DNA of 64,000 nucleotides from [Clostridium] polysaccharolyticum. GTDB lineage: Bacteria > Bacillota > Clostridia > Lachnospirales > Lachnospiraceae. Location: positions 1 through 64,000 of the forward strand of contig NZ_FOHN01000003.1 of NCBI RefSeq assembly GCF_900111595.1. The letters run 5' to 3'. Shown here piece after piece: positions 9,079-17,939 of this stretch. Below the pieces are notes generated by a model. The model was given only the letters and a program-made list of their open reading frames with translations, made no database searches and had not been told where the DNA came from. The stretch's first letter is position 1. The number at the start of each line of letters is the position of its first letter. The position numbers and the translations under genes were made by a program.

Positions 9079-10248
9079 ATGAAGATGTCAGGCATAGGTG
9101 GACAGGCGGTTATGGAAGGCGTCATGATGAAGAATCAGGACAAAGTAGCCATAGCCGTTCGAAAACCTGATGGTGAAATAGAAATAAAACAGGATACATT
9201 TCGCAGTTTAACGCAAAGAAATAAGTTTTTTGGAATTCCAATTCTACGAGGCATGGTTACCTTTGTAGAATCTCTGACGGCTGGGATGAAAGCGTTGGCG
9301 TATTCATCTAGCTTTTATGAAGAGGATGAGGTATCACCGACAAAGTTTGAAACAGCATTTAACCGGATTTTTAAAGAAAAGGCAGATGCGGTTATGATGG
9401 CATTAGCAGTGCTGTTTTCTATCCTGCTTACGATAGGCCTTTTTGTACTAGTACCTTTTGTTGGTGCTAACTTTTTAGATAAATTAATAGAATCAGCGGT
9501 AGTTCTGTCTATTTGTGAAGGGGCACTGCGTTTGGCATTATTTATTGTGTATGTGCTTTTGATTTCACAGATGAATGACATTAAGAGAGTTTTTATGTAT
9601 CACGGAGCAGAGCATAAGACTATCAACTGTATCGAACATGGTTATGAGCTTACAGTAGAAAATGTAAGAATACAGTCCAAAGAACACAAACGATGTGGCA
9701 CAAGTTTCATGGTTTATGTATTATTTTTCAGTATTGTATTTTTTACTTGCATCCAGGTGGAAAATTATTTTCTGAAAATGGTTCTTCGTCTGCTTTTGAT
9801 TCCAGTGATAGCAGGAGTATCGTACGAGTTCATTCGTTTTGCGGGAAAGAGCAATTCTAAAATCATGCATATTTTAAGTCGTCCTGGCATGTGGGTGCAA
9901 GGATTGACAACCAAGGAACCAGATGATGCCATGATAGAAGTTGCAATCCGTTCAGTAGATAGTGTTTTTGACTGGAAAACATTTGTAGAAGGGTTTAACG
10001 GGCAGACAGATGAAGTAAAACCCAAGAGGCGAGGTTTTCTTGAAGATGATCCAGTTACTGAAGAGGATGACCTTGATGAAATCTATGAAGAAGAACAGGC
10101 AGACGAAGAAATGGCAGTAGTGACAGATTCTGGGGGACAGCAGTTATTTAATGACTGTGGGGATATTATGCCTGGTTTCCTAGAAGAAGAGAAGGATGAT
10201 GTGCTGGATGCTTTAGATCGCTATTTTGAAAGAAAAGAGAAGAAATAA
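9079..10248 (+). CDS. YqhQ-like DUF1385 membrane protein
   Basis: A 389-residue member of DUF1385 (B. subtilis YqhQ family). Its signature is the N-terminal GGQAVMEGVMM, with HGAEHKTINCIEHG in the middle. Hydrophobic segments lie near residues 108-130, 150-168 and 210-255. The final ~70 residues form an acidic tail (EEDDLDEIYEEEQADEE) that makes it longer than the B. subtilis protein. Function is not established. The GGAGG at 9063-9067 is rather far from the first ATG, so ATG 9085 (third codon) is an alternative. It overlaps prmC by one base, in a widely conserved order with rpmE and prfA. Confidence 0.9.
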   Translation: MKMSGIGGQAVMEGVMMKNQDKVAIAVRKPDGEIEIKQDTFRSLTQRNKFFGIPILRGMVTFVESLTAGMKALAYSSSFYEEDEVSPTKFETAFNRIFKEKADAVMMALAVLFSILLTIGLFVLVPFVGANFLDKLIESAVVLSICEGALRLALFIVYVLLISQMNDIKRVFMYHGAEHKTINCIEHGYELTVENVRIQSKEHKRCGTSFMVYVLFFSIVFFTCIQVENYFLKMVLRLLLIPVIAGVSYEFIRFAGKSNSKIMHILSRPGMWVQGLTTKEPDDAMIEVAIRSVDSVFDWKTFVEGFNGQTDEVKPKRRGFLEDDPVTEEDDLDEIYEEEQADEEMAVVTDSGGQQLFNDCGDIMPGFLEEEKDDVLDALDRYFERKEKK

Positions 10249-11078
10249 TGGCAACGTTAGAACAGTTATGGACAGAAGGAACAGAGGCTCTGGAAGCAGC
10301 AGGAGTGGAGGAAGCCAGTTTAAATGCATGGTATCTTCTTTCAGAAGCTTTTTCCATTACGAGGGCATCTTATCTTCTTAGCAGGGGAAAAGAAGCCGGT
10401 GTGGAAGAAACAGGCCGGTATCTTGGCTGGATAGCAGTACGGGCAACCCGTTATCCTTTGGAGTATATTCTTGGAAAACAGGAATTTATGGGACTGTCTT
10501 TTAAAGTGAATGAAAATGTTCTGATTCCAAGACAGGATACAGAAATTCTGGTAGAAGGCGTTTTAAACAGTGCAAAGGGAAAAAAGGTACTGGATATGTG
10601 TACTGGCTCTGGATGTATTGCAATTAGTCTTGCTAAGTTAGGAAATGCTTTAGAAGTTCATGGGGTGGACATATCCAGAGAAGCACTAATGGTGGCAAAA
10701 GAAAATGCGGATCATAATCAAGTGCAGGTTGAATTTGTGGAAAGCAATCTTTTTGGGAATGTAACAGGAAAGTATGATATTATTGTTTCTAATCCGCCTT
10801 ATATTGAAAGTAAGGTAATAGAAACTTTAATGCCTGAAGTAAGAGAGTTTGAACCTGTGCTTGCGTTAGATGGAACGGAAGACGGGCTGTATTTTTATAG
10901 AGAAATCAGCAATGCTGCACCTGAGTATCTGACAGAAGAAGGAGAAATCTTCTTTGAGATAGGATACAATCAAGGTGAGGCGGTAACAAATATACTGAAA
11001 GCAGCTGGATTTGCTTATGCACAGGTGCGTAAGGATCTTGCAGGTTTAGATCGGGTAGTATATGGTAGATTGAGATAA
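10248..11078 (+). CDS. prmC: Peptide chain release factor N5-glutamine methyltransferase
   Basis: A 276-residue SAM-dependent enzyme that methylates the Gln of the GGQ motif in release factors. Seen: a helical N-terminal domain (1-75), the class I methyltransferase SAM motif VLDMCTGSGCIAI, and the catalytic NPPY in IIVSNPPYIES. The start overlaps the stop of the YqhQ gene as TAATG, and its substrate RF1 is encoded just downstream, which is the usual arrangement. Confidence 0.96.
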   Translation: MATLEQLWTEGTEALEAAGVEEASLNAWYLLSEAFSITRASYLLSRGKEAGVEETGRYLGWIAVRATRYPLEYILGKQEFMGLSFKVNENVLIPRQDTEILVEGVLNSAKGKKVLDMCTGSGCIAISLAKLGNALEVHGVDISREALMVAKENADHNQVQVEFVESNLFGNVTGKYDIIVSNPPYIESKVIETLMPEVREFEPVLALDGTEDGLYFYREISNAAPEYLTEEGEIFFEIGYNQGEAVTNILKAAGFAYAQVRKDLAGLDRVVYGRLR

Positions 11079-11097
11079 GTAAGAGGAGACATATAAA

Positions 11098-12171
11098 ATG
11101 TTTGATAAGTTAGAGGAGATTGTTAGAAGACAACAAGAAATAGTAAATGAATTAAATGAACCAAGTGTAGTAAATGATCAGGCTCGTTTCCGTAAGCTTA
11201 TGAAAGAGCAGACAGACTTAGCGCCTATTGTAGAAAAATATTTAGAGTACAAAGAAGCTAAGGCTGGTATTGAAGACAGCTTAGCAATGTTAGAAGAAGA
11301 ATCGGATGAAGAGTTAAAAGAACTTGCGAAAGAAGAATTAAATGACTGTAAAGAACGTGCTTCTGTTTTAGAACAGGAAATTAGAATTCTTCTTCTTCCA
11401 AAGGATCCTAATGATGATAAAAACGTTATTGTTGAAATTCGTGGCGGTGCAGGTGGTGATGAAGCTGCTTTATTTGCAGCCGAGTTATATCGCATGTATT
11501 GCCGTTACGCAGAACGTAACCGCTGGAAAGTGGACTTAATGAACCTGAACGAAAATGGAATTGGTGGATTTAAAGAAGTTATCTTTATGATAAATGGACA
11601 GGGAGCCTACTCTAAATTAAAATATGAGAGTGGCGTACACCGTGTACAGCGTATTCCAGTAACAGAATCAGGCGGCAGAATCCATACTTCAACTGCTACA
11701 GTAGCAATTATGCCAGAAGCAGAAGAAGTGGATGTACAGATTGATATGAATGACTGCAGATTTGATGTATTTCGTGCTTCTGGAAATGGTGGACAGTGTG
11801 TCAATACAACAGACTCTGCTGTCCGTTTAACACATATTCCAACAGGCATTGTTATTTCCTGCCAGGATGAGAAGTCCCAGTTAAAGAATAAGGATAAGGC
11901 GTTAAAAGTGCTTCGCTCCAGATTATATGACTTAGAACAGCAGAAAGCACATGATGCAGAAGCGGAGGCAAGAAGAAGCCAGGTAGGCAGCGGGGATCGT
12001 TCTGAAAAAATCAGAACTTATAATTTCCCTCAAGGCCGTGTAACAGATCATAGAATTAAATTTACTTCTCATAGATTAGAAGAAATTTTAGATGGGGATT
12101 TATTTGAAATAATTGACAATATTATTGGAGCAGATCAGGCAGCAAAACTTGCCAAAATGAACGAAAATTAA
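11098..12171 (+). CDS. prfA: Peptide chain release factor 1
   Basis: A 357-residue RF1, which reads UAA and UAG and triggers peptide release. Seen: the stop-codon recognition tripeptide Pro-Val-Thr in [17 protein letters not shown] and the catalytic loop [16 protein letters not shown] containing GGQ. The length is standard. An AGAGGAG site lies upstream of the ATG. It is the last gene of the rho-prfA block, closed by the hairpin at 12198-12238. Confidence 0.97.
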   Translation: MFDKLEEIVRRQQEIVNELNEPSVVNDQARFRKLMKEQTDLAPIVEKYLEYKEAKAGIEDSLAMLEEESDEELKELAKEELNDCKERASVLEQEIRILLLPKDPNDDKNVIVEIRGGAGGDEAALFAAELYRMYCRYAERNRWKVDLMNLNENGIGGFKEVIFMINGQGAYSKLKYESGVHRVQRIPVTESGGRIHTSTATVAIMPEAEEVDVQIDMNDCRFDVFRASGNGGQCVNTTDSAVRLTHIPTGIVISCQDEKSQLKNKDKALKVLRSRLYDLEQQKAHDAEAEARRSQVGSGDRSEKIRTYNFPQGRVTDHRIKFTSHRLEEILDGDLFEIIDNIIGADQAAKLAKMNEN

Positions 12172-12197
12172 AATACTGTCTATGCCCAGTATAAAAT

Positions 12198-12238
12198 AAG
12201 GCCTTTCCTGCACTTGTAAAGTGGAGGGAAGGCCTTTT
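12198..12238 (+). terminator. Terminator after prfA
   Basis: Arms AAGGCCTTTCC and GGGAAGGCCTT (12198-12208, 12226-12236) enclose a loop and end in TTTT. Confidence 0.8.
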
Positions 12239-12276
12239 GCCCTGTTAAATATGGAAAAATAAAATTCTAAACTAAT

Positions 12277-12304
12277 TGAGAAAATATTATAAATGTGATA
12301 CTAT
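12277..12304 (+). promoter_or_regulatory. Candidate promoter of ktrBA
   Basis: TTGAGA (12277-12282), 16 bases, then TACTAT (12299-12304). A promoter here overlaps the upstream in-frame GTG at 12295, which supports using the later start at 12358. Confidence 0.45.
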
Positions 12305-12357
12305 ATTTCCAAAAGTTTCGGATGCACAAACCGAAAAAGATTCGGAGGGCAGGGGAA

Positions 12358-13731
12358 GTGTTTCGTTTTAGAAAAAAAATTTTAACAACTACACAGATTA
12401 TTGCTTATGGTTTTTTTATTACCATAATTATTGGGGCATTGCTCTTAATGCTTCCTATTTCATCTAAGAGTGGGGAATGGACGAACTGGGTAGATGCATT
12501 ATTTACTGCTACTACATCTGTTTGTGTAACTGGTTTGACTACGGTTAGTACATTAGATCACTGGAATTTTTTTGGACATCTGGTGATTCTGGTACTTATT
12601 CAATTTGGTGGATTAGGTATCGTAACATTTGCAACAGCAATGCTTCTTATATTAGGAAAGCGTATTACATTGCGTGAAAGAATGTTAATTCAAGATGCAT
12701 ATAATTTAGATACTTTAAGAGGACTTGTAAAACTGACAAAGAAGATTATGAAAGGAACGTTTATTGTAGAGGGGATAGGAGCAATTTTATATTGTTTTGC
12801 ATTCGTTCCACAGTTTAAGTTTGTGAATGGATTTCAAAAGTCCGTTTTTTTGTCAGTATCAGCATTTAGCAATGCAGGAATGGACTTGCTTGGAAATAAT
12901 AGTCTGGAATTTTATCGAGGGAATTTATTAATAAATGTTGTGACTATGACATTGATCATTTTAGGGGGACTGGGATTTCCAGTATGGTGGGACTGTATTC
13001 GTATTGCACGCTATCAGAGAAAGCAGAGAAAGCCAATAGGTGAACTTATAAGAAAATTTGAGTTACATTCAAAAATAGTTTTTACCGTAACGGCTTTTCT
13101 TATACTAGGCGGATTTGTTTTAATCCTTCTTATTGAATGGAATAATCCAGATACGTTAGGAAAGCTTTCATGGTGGGAAAAAGGATTAGCAGCTATGTTT
13201 CAGTCGGTTACTCTTAGAACAGCAGGATTCTTTACAATTCCACAAAATGCATTTCACGATGCCAGTTCTTTTGTATTTTTAATTCTGATGTTTATTGGTG
13301 GTTCACCATCTGGTACAGCTGGCGGAGTAAAAACAGTAACGGTTGCTATGCTTTGTTTAGCAGCCTGGTCTGTTGTAAAAGGAAGAAAAGATACGGAAGT
13401 GTTCCATAGGAAAATAAAGAGCTGGTACATTAAAAAGGGACTTGCAGTAGTATTGATCAGTTTTACGGCAATGATGGTGACTGCCATGCTGCTTCTTATA
13501 ATAGAAGAAAAACCATTTTTAGACATTTTATATGAAGCAGCTTCGGCAATTGGTACGGTTGGTTTAACAAGAAATATAACGGGTACATTATCGACAGCAG
13601 GAAAACTTATAGTAATTTGTGCTATGTATTTAGGAAGAATAGGACCAATTACAATGGCACTGTTTTTTAATACAAAGAAAGTAAAAACTGGTGGAAGGAC
13701 ACTTCCGGAAGAAAGAATTATTGTAGGATAA
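12358..13731 (+). CDS. ktrB: KtrB/TrkH-type potassium channel-forming subunit
   Basis: A 457-residue integral membrane protein that forms the K+ (Na+-coupled) translocation pore of a Ktr/Trk uptake system. Repeated membrane-pore-membrane units are seen, with selectivity-filter-like segments: TTSVCVTGLTT, SAFSNAGMDL, TLRTAGF and SAIGTVGLT. I choose the GTG at 12358 because GGAGG sits nine bases upstream and the protein then begins as usual for the family. The frame is open back to a GTG at 12295, but that start overlaps the likely promoter. It is followed after 13 bp by the cytoplasmic regulatory subunit. Confidence 0.92.
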   Translation: MFRFRKKILTTTQIIAYGFFITIIIGALLLMLPISSKSGEWTNWVDALFTATTSVCVTGLTTVSTLDHWNFFGHLVILVLIQFGGLGIVTFATAMLLILGKRITLRERMLIQDAYNLDTLRGLVKLTKKIMKGTFIVEGIGAILYCFAFVPQFKFVNGFQKSVFLSVSAFSNAGMDLLGNNSLEFYRGNLLINVVTMTLIILGGLGFPVWWDCIRIARYQRKQRKPIGELIRKFELHSKIVFTVTAFLILGGFVLILLIEWNNPDTLGKLSWWEKGLAAMFQSVTLRTAGFFTIPQNAFHDASSFVFLILMFIGGSPSGTAGGVKTVTVAMLCLAAWSVVKGRKDTEVFHRKIKSWYIKKGLAVVLISFTAMMVTAMLLLIIEEKPFLDILYEAASAIGTVGLTRNITGTLSTAGKLIVICAMYLGRIGPITMALFFNTKKVKTGGRTLPEERIIVG

Positions 13732-13744
13732 AGAGGATGATGAA

Positions 13745-14404
13745 ATGGCAAAGAAAGAGTTTGTAGTATTTGGGTTAGGCAGATTCGGAAAAAGCGTAGC
13801 AGCGACATTAGCAGAAAGTGGCTGCAATGTACTGGTTGTAGATAGTAACCAGGAAAAAATTCAAGAGCTTGCGGATATTGTTACTTATGCTGTAAAAGGA
13901 GATGTAGCAGATGTAGAAATGCTGGAATCTCTTGGACTTAGCAATTTTGACGGTGCAATTGTTGCAATTGGTGAAAATCTGGAGGCTAGTGTTATGGTAA
14001 CCATTTTAGCTAAGGAAATGGGGATTCCTTATGTCATGGCAAAAGCACAGAATGAGCTGCATGCAAAAGTATTAAAAAAAGTAGGTGTGGATCAAGTTGT
14101 ATTTCCAGAGAAGGAAACGGGAATACGTGTTGCCCACAATTTAGTGATGGGCAATTTCTTCAATGCCATAGAATTATCTTCTAATTTCAGTATTCTGGAA
14201 CTGGATGTTCCAGAAGAATGGGATGGGCATTCTCTAAAAGAGTTAAATATTCGTGCAAAGCATAGTTTAAATGTAATCGGAATTAAGAAAGCATCTGAAA
14301 TGAATATTAATCCAGCACCAGATGAGAAGCTGTCAAAAGAAGATGTACTTATTGTAATCGGAGATAATGATTCATTAAACAGGATAAAAGAAAAAGTAAA
14401 ATAA
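13745..14404 (+). CDS. ktrA: KtrA/TrkA-type potassium uptake regulatory subunit
   Basis: A 219-residue cytoplasmic RCK protein that gates the KtrB pore in response to nucleotides. The N-terminal RCK domain starts FVVFGLGRFGKSVA, a dinucleotide or ATP fold, with VVDSN at the end of the second strand. A C-terminal RCK_C domain covers about 140-219. The length matches KtrA. It is in an operon with ktrB. Confidence 0.94.
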   Translation: MAKKEFVVFGLGRFGKSVAATLAESGCNVLVVDSNQEKIQELADIVTYAVKGDVADVEMLESLGLSNFDGAIVAIGENLEASVMVTILAKEMGIPYVMAKAQNELHAKVLKKVGVDQVVFPEKETGIRVAHNLVMGNFFNAIELSSNFSILELDVPEEWDGHSLKELNIRAKHSLNVIGIKKASEMNINPAPDEKLSKEDVLIVIGDNDSLNRIKEKVK

Positions 14405-14421
14405 CAGCATGGAGGTTTTAC

Positions 14422-15204
14422 ATGATAAGCAGTACCAGCAATAGCCGGATAAAGAATATTAGCAAGCTTCTGAAAAGCAGTAAAGAAAGAAAAGAAAAAG
14501 GCGTTTTTATTGTAGAAGGCATTAAAATGTTTCTTGAAGCAAAAAAACTTGGATTAATTGTAAAAGCGTATTTTTCAGAGAGCCTTTTTAAAGACTGGGT
14601 ACAGGACATTAATTTTAAGGAAATTGATTATGAAGTAGTGGACGACAAGGTATTTAGAGAAATTTCAGATACGATTACACCACAGGGAGTTGTTGCAATT
14701 GTACGTATGGCAAAGATTCAATTGGATGATTTATTTGATACAGAATCTATGTGTCTTGTGTTTTTGGAAAATTTAAGAGATCCAGGAAACTTAGGCACAA
14801 TTGTGCGTACAGCTGAAGGAGCAGGGATATCAGCGATTATTTTAAGTAAAGAATCAGTTGATATTTATAATCCAAAGGTAGTCAGATCTACGATGGGTTC
14901 TATTTTCCGTATGCCTGTTTTATATGTAGATGATATAAGAATGGCAATGAAAAAGGCTCAGGAAGCAGGAACTGTTTTGTATGCTGCCCATTTGAAAGGG
15001 AGAAAGTTTTATGATGAAGTAACATATGAAAAAAAAGTAGGGATTGTTATCGGAAATGAAGCAAATGGCCTTACGAAAGAAACCGCTGATCAGGCGGACT
15101 GTTATATTAAGATTCCGATGAGTGGCCAAGTGGAATCATTAAATGCAGCAGTTGCTACTTCGATTATAATGTATGAGGTATACAGGCAAAGAAGAAACAG
15201 CTGA
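14422..15204 (+). CDS. TrmH/SpoU-family RNA 2'-O-methyltransferase
   Basis: A 260-residue SPOUT methyltransferase, probably acting on rRNA (RlmB/TsnR-like). The N-terminal substrate-binding domain (1-95) has the typical KNISKLLKSSKERKEKGVF opening. The knotted SAM domain has LENLRDPGNLGTIVRTAEG, IVIGNEANGL and IPMSGQVESLNAAVA, the three SpoU motifs. The target nucleotide cannot be told. It follows ktrA closely and may share its transcript. Confidence 0.93.
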   Translation: MISSTSNSRIKNISKLLKSSKERKEKGVFIVEGIKMFLEAKKLGLIVKAYFSESLFKDWVQDINFKEIDYEVVDDKVFREISDTITPQGVVAIVRMAKIQLDDLFDTESMCLVFLENLRDPGNLGTIVRTAEGAGISAIILSKESVDIYNPKVVRSTMGSIFRMPVLYVDDIRMAMKKAQEAGTVLYAAHLKGRKFYDEVTYEKKVGIVIGNEANGLTKETADQADCYIKIPMSGQVESLNAAVATSIIMYEVYRQRRNS

Positions 15205-15292
15205 AAAAAATTTTAATAATCTGTAGTATAAATTAAGATTTATATTATAGATTAAGGAATCCTTACGTTTGTCTTAAATACCTGCAAATCGC

Positions 15293-15321
15293 TTGTTTTT
15301 GCAAATTTTTTAGAGTAAAAT
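15293..15321 (+). promoter_or_regulatory. Candidate promoter of the NfeD-SPFH pair
   Basis: TTGTTT (15293-15298), 17 bases, TAAAAT (15316-15321), just ahead of the NfeD gene. Confidence 0.45.
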
Positions 15322-15356
15322 GAGACCATAAAAAATAGAAATGTGAGGTGAGAATG

Positions 15357-15806
15357 ATGGAATCTTTAACACTTATATGGCTGATTGCATTGGCAATATT
15401 TATTGTAATTGAAATTATAACGTTAGGTTTAGCGACAATATGGTTTGCCTGCGGTGCATTAGCTGCATTTGTTGCAAGCCTGCTAGGTGTTAATGTGCAA
15501 GCACAATTTGTTTTGTTTACCGTCGTTTCGCTAGCTTCCTTATTTACGGTGAGGCCTTATGTTGCTAAAAAATTTACTAGTGAACGGATTAAAACGAATT
15601 GTGAAAGCTTAATTGGAAAAAGTGCCCGTGTAGTTGAGAAAATAGATAATATTAATGAGACAGGAGTTGTCTTTATTAATGGCTTGGAGTGGACTGCTCG
15701 AGCAGAAAATGATGCAATTGTTGATATAGGAAAGTTTGCACAGATAGTAGAAATTAAGGGTGTTAAGTTAATTGTAAGAGAAATGAAGGAGGAAAAAATA
15801 GTATGA
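15357..15806 (+). CDS. NfeD-like membrane protein
   Basis: A 149-residue short NfeD protein: two or three hydrophobic segments (about 5-75), then a small OB-fold domain (about 85-149; SLIGKSARVVEKIDN, WTARAEN). Short NfeD proteins act as partners of SPFH/stomatin proteins in membrane microdomains, and the next gene is such a protein, overlapping by four bases (ATGA). I choose ATG 15357 for its spacing from GAGGTGA. ATG 15354 and GTG 15348 are in frame. Confidence 0.87.
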   Translation: MESLTLIWLIALAIFIVIEIITLGLATIWFACGALAAFVASLLGVNVQAQFVLFTVVSLASLFTVRPYVAKKFTSERIKTNCESLIGKSARVVEKIDNINETGVVFINGLEWTARAENDAIVDIGKFAQIVEIKGVKLIVREMKEEKIV

Positions 15807-16732
15807 AAGAGCTTACATTGGTATTAGGAATTGTTGCTATTGTACTAGTATTATTGCTTGTTACATCTTGTGTGAAGATTGTACCTCAGGCACATGCCTA
15901 TATTTTAGAAAGATTAGGTGGCTATCAGAAAACCTGGGATGTAGGCCTGCATTGGAAATGGCCTTTTATTGAGAGGGTTGCGAAAAAGATTAATTTAAAG
16001 GAGCAGGTAGTAGATTTTCCACCACAGCCAGTTATTACAAAGGATAATGTTACAATGCGTATTGACACGGTTGTATTTTATCAGATTACGGATCCAAAGC
16101 TTTATGCATATGGGGTAGAAAATCCCATTGTAGCTATTGAGAATTTAACAACAACTACATTACGTAATATTATTGGTGATTTGGAATTAGACCAGACACT
16201 TACTTCTAGAGAAACAATTAATGCCCAGATGCGTGCAAATCTAGACAGTGCTACGGATCCATGGGGAATTAAAGTAAATCGTGTGGAACTAAAAAATATT
16301 ATTCCGCCACAGGCAATTCAGGAATCCATGGAGAAACAGATGAAAGCGGAACGTGAACGAAGAGAAGCTATTCTGATTGCAGAAGGGGAAAAGAAATCAA
16401 CTATTCTTGTTGCAGAGGGTAAGAAACAGTCTGTTATTCTGGAAGCCCAAGCGGAAAAAGAAGCTGCTATTTTAAGAGCAGAAGCCAAAAAAGAAGCAAT
16501 GATCCGTGAGGCAGAGGGGGAAGCAGAAGCAATTGCCAGAGTTCAGGAAGCCAATGCCAATGGTATCCGTTTCTTAAATGAAGCGAAACCAAGTAATGCG
16601 GTTATTCAGTTAAAAAGCTTAGAGGCATTTGAAAAGGTAGCAGATGGCAAATCTACAAAAATTATTATTCCGTCCGAGATTCAGAATATGGCTGGAATGG
16701 TGAAGTCACTTACTGAAGTTGGAAAAGAATAA
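15803..16732 (+). CDS. SPFH/Band 7 (stomatin-like) membrane protein
   Basis: A 309-residue SPFH-domain protein. An N-terminal membrane anchor (about 4-24) is followed by the Band 7 domain starting VPQAHAYILERLGGY, with VDFPPQPVITKDNVTM and PWGIKVNRVELKNI. A long Ala/Glu/Lys-rich coiled coil (about 170-250) follows. It is thought to assemble ring-like membrane scaffolds with its NfeD partner, encoded just upstream. The exact cellular role in this group is unknown. Confidence 0.93.
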   Translation: MKELTLVLGIVAIVLVLLLVTSCVKIVPQAHAYILERLGGYQKTWDVGLHWKWPFIERVAKKINLKEQVVDFPPQPVITKDNVTMRIDTVVFYQITDPKLYAYGVENPIVAIENLTTTTLRNIIGDLELDQTLTSRETINAQMRANLDSATDPWGIKVNRVELKNIIPPQAIQESMEKQMKAERERREAILIAEGEKKSTILVAEGKKQSVILEAQAEKEAAILRAEAKKEAMIREAEGEAEAIARVQEANANGIRFLNEAKPSNAVIQLKSLEAFEKVADGKSTKIIIPSEIQNMAGMVKSLTEVGKE

Positions 16733-16763
16733 AGGAGAATTAGTTTTTATAAGGTAAAATATT

Positions 16764-16786
16764 GGCAGGGAATAAAATTCCCTGCC
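16764..16786 (+). terminator. Terminator after the NfeD-SPFH operon
   Basis: GGCAGGGAAT / ATTCCCTGCC, a perfect 10-bp stem with a 3-base loop, followed by a moderately T-rich stretch. Confidence 0.7.
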
Positions 16787-16906
16787 GTATTCTGTTTCTG
16801 TTCAGAAAGTTATTTTAGGAACAGTTTATAAAAATGTTTCAATTATTTACCGTTTATATATTGACGAAATGGATAAAGTATCATATCGTATAATTAAAAC
16901 ACAAAA

Positions 16907-16920
16907 TGAATAATTATACA
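16907..16920 (+). promoter_or_regulatory. ARG box (ArgR operator) before argF
   Basis: TGAATAATTATACA matches the ArgR/AhrC half-site consensus TGAATWWWWATTCA at 13 of 14 positions and directly abuts the argF ribosome-binding site (GGAGGG at 16921). This predicts arginine-dependent repression. A possible -35 TTGACG (16861) and a TATAAT (16889-16894) lie upstream, but their spacing (22) is too long for a good sigma-A promoter. Confidence 0.6.
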
Positions 16921-16932
16921 GGAGGGACGCAT

Positions 16933-17871
16933 ATGAATTTAAAAGGAAGAAGTTTTTTAACATTAAAGGATTTTACGCCTGAGGAGATTACATATTTAAT
17001 TGATTTGGCAGCTGATTTAAAAGCTAAGAAAAAGCAAGGAATTACAGGTAATAGCTTAAAAGGAAAAAATATTGCACTCATTTTTGAAAAACCATCTACA
17101 AGAACAAGATGCTCTTTTACGATCGGATGTATTGACGAAGGTGGGCATCCTGAATATTTAGGAAAAGATGATATACAGTTGGGATATAAAGAAAGCATTG
17201 AAGATACAGCACGTGTCCTTGGCAGAATGTTTGATGGAATTGAATTTCGTGGATTTAAGCAGGAACATGCAGAAATGCTGGCAAAATACAGTGGTGTTCC
17301 AGTTTGGAATGGCTTGACAGATGATTATCATCCAACACAGATTTTAGCAGACTGTTTAACATTAAAAGAACAGTTTGGCCAGTTAAAAGGGCTGAAATTA
17401 GTGTATGTTGGTGATGGAAGAAATAATATGGCCAACAGTTTAATGATCGGGGCAACTAAACTGGGAATACATTTTACGAATATTGCACCAAAATCATTAT
17501 GGCCTAAGGAAGAGTTAATTAAGCTCTGTGAAGGATATGCAAAAGAATCTGGAAGCAAAATTGAAATAACAGATGATCTTAATGCGGTAGAAGGTGCAGA
17601 TGCAATTTATACAGATGTATGGTGTTCTATGGGGGAAGAAGATAAAGCAGCAGAACGGATAGCTCTTTTACAGCCATATCAGGTAAATAAAGAAATGTTT
17701 GCAAAAACCAAAAAGGATAGTACGATTTTCCTGCATTGCCTTCCGGCTGTAAAAGGAAAAGAAGTGACGGAAGATCTGTTTGAACAATTTGCTGATATTA
17801 TATTTGATGAGGCAGAAAACAGAATGCATACAATTAAGGCTGTTATGGTAGCTACATTAGGAGAACAATAA
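16933..17871 (+). CDS. argF: Ornithine carbamoyltransferase
   Basis: A 312-residue enzyme that condenses ornithine with carbamoyl phosphate to citrulline, in arginine synthesis or, in reverse, arginine catabolism. Seen: the carbamoyl-phosphate loop [12 protein letters not shown], the [14 protein letters not shown] segment and the ornithine-binding FLHCLPA. The ATG at 16933 has GGAGGG in place; the frame runs nine codons further upstream but would cover the ARG box. It stands alone, with no other arg genes in the window. The operator suggests biosynthetic repression. Confidence 0.95.
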   Translation: MNLKGRSFLTLKDFTPEEITYLIDLAADLKAKKKQGITGNSLKGKNIALIFEKPSTRTRCSFTIGCIDEGGHPEYLGKDDIQLGYKESIEDTARVLGRMFDGIEFRGFKQEHAEMLAKYSGVPVWNGLTDDYHPTQILADCLTLKEQFGQLKGLKLVYVGDGRNNMANSLMIGATKLGIHFTNIAPKSLWPKEELIKLCEGYAKESGSKIEITDDLNAVEGADAIYTDVWCSMGEEDKAAERIALLQPYQVNKEMFAKTKKDSTIFLHCLPAVKGKEVTEDLFEQFADIIFDEAENRMHTIKAVMVATLGEQ

Positions 17872-17939
17872 TAGTTTAGTTCTGTTTTATTATTGCATAA
17901 TTTTGTGTCGGAAGATACTTGTTTGAAAGGAGACGTAGA

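Noticed and set aside
12295-12357. Longer start for the KtrB protein at GTG 12295
   Set aside because: It overlaps a promoter-like sequence and has no ribosome site; GTG 12358 has GGAGG at good spacing.
16861-16894. TTGACG ... TATAAT as argF promoter
   Set aside because: Spacer is 22 bases, too long for sigma-A; the true promoter remains unresolved.
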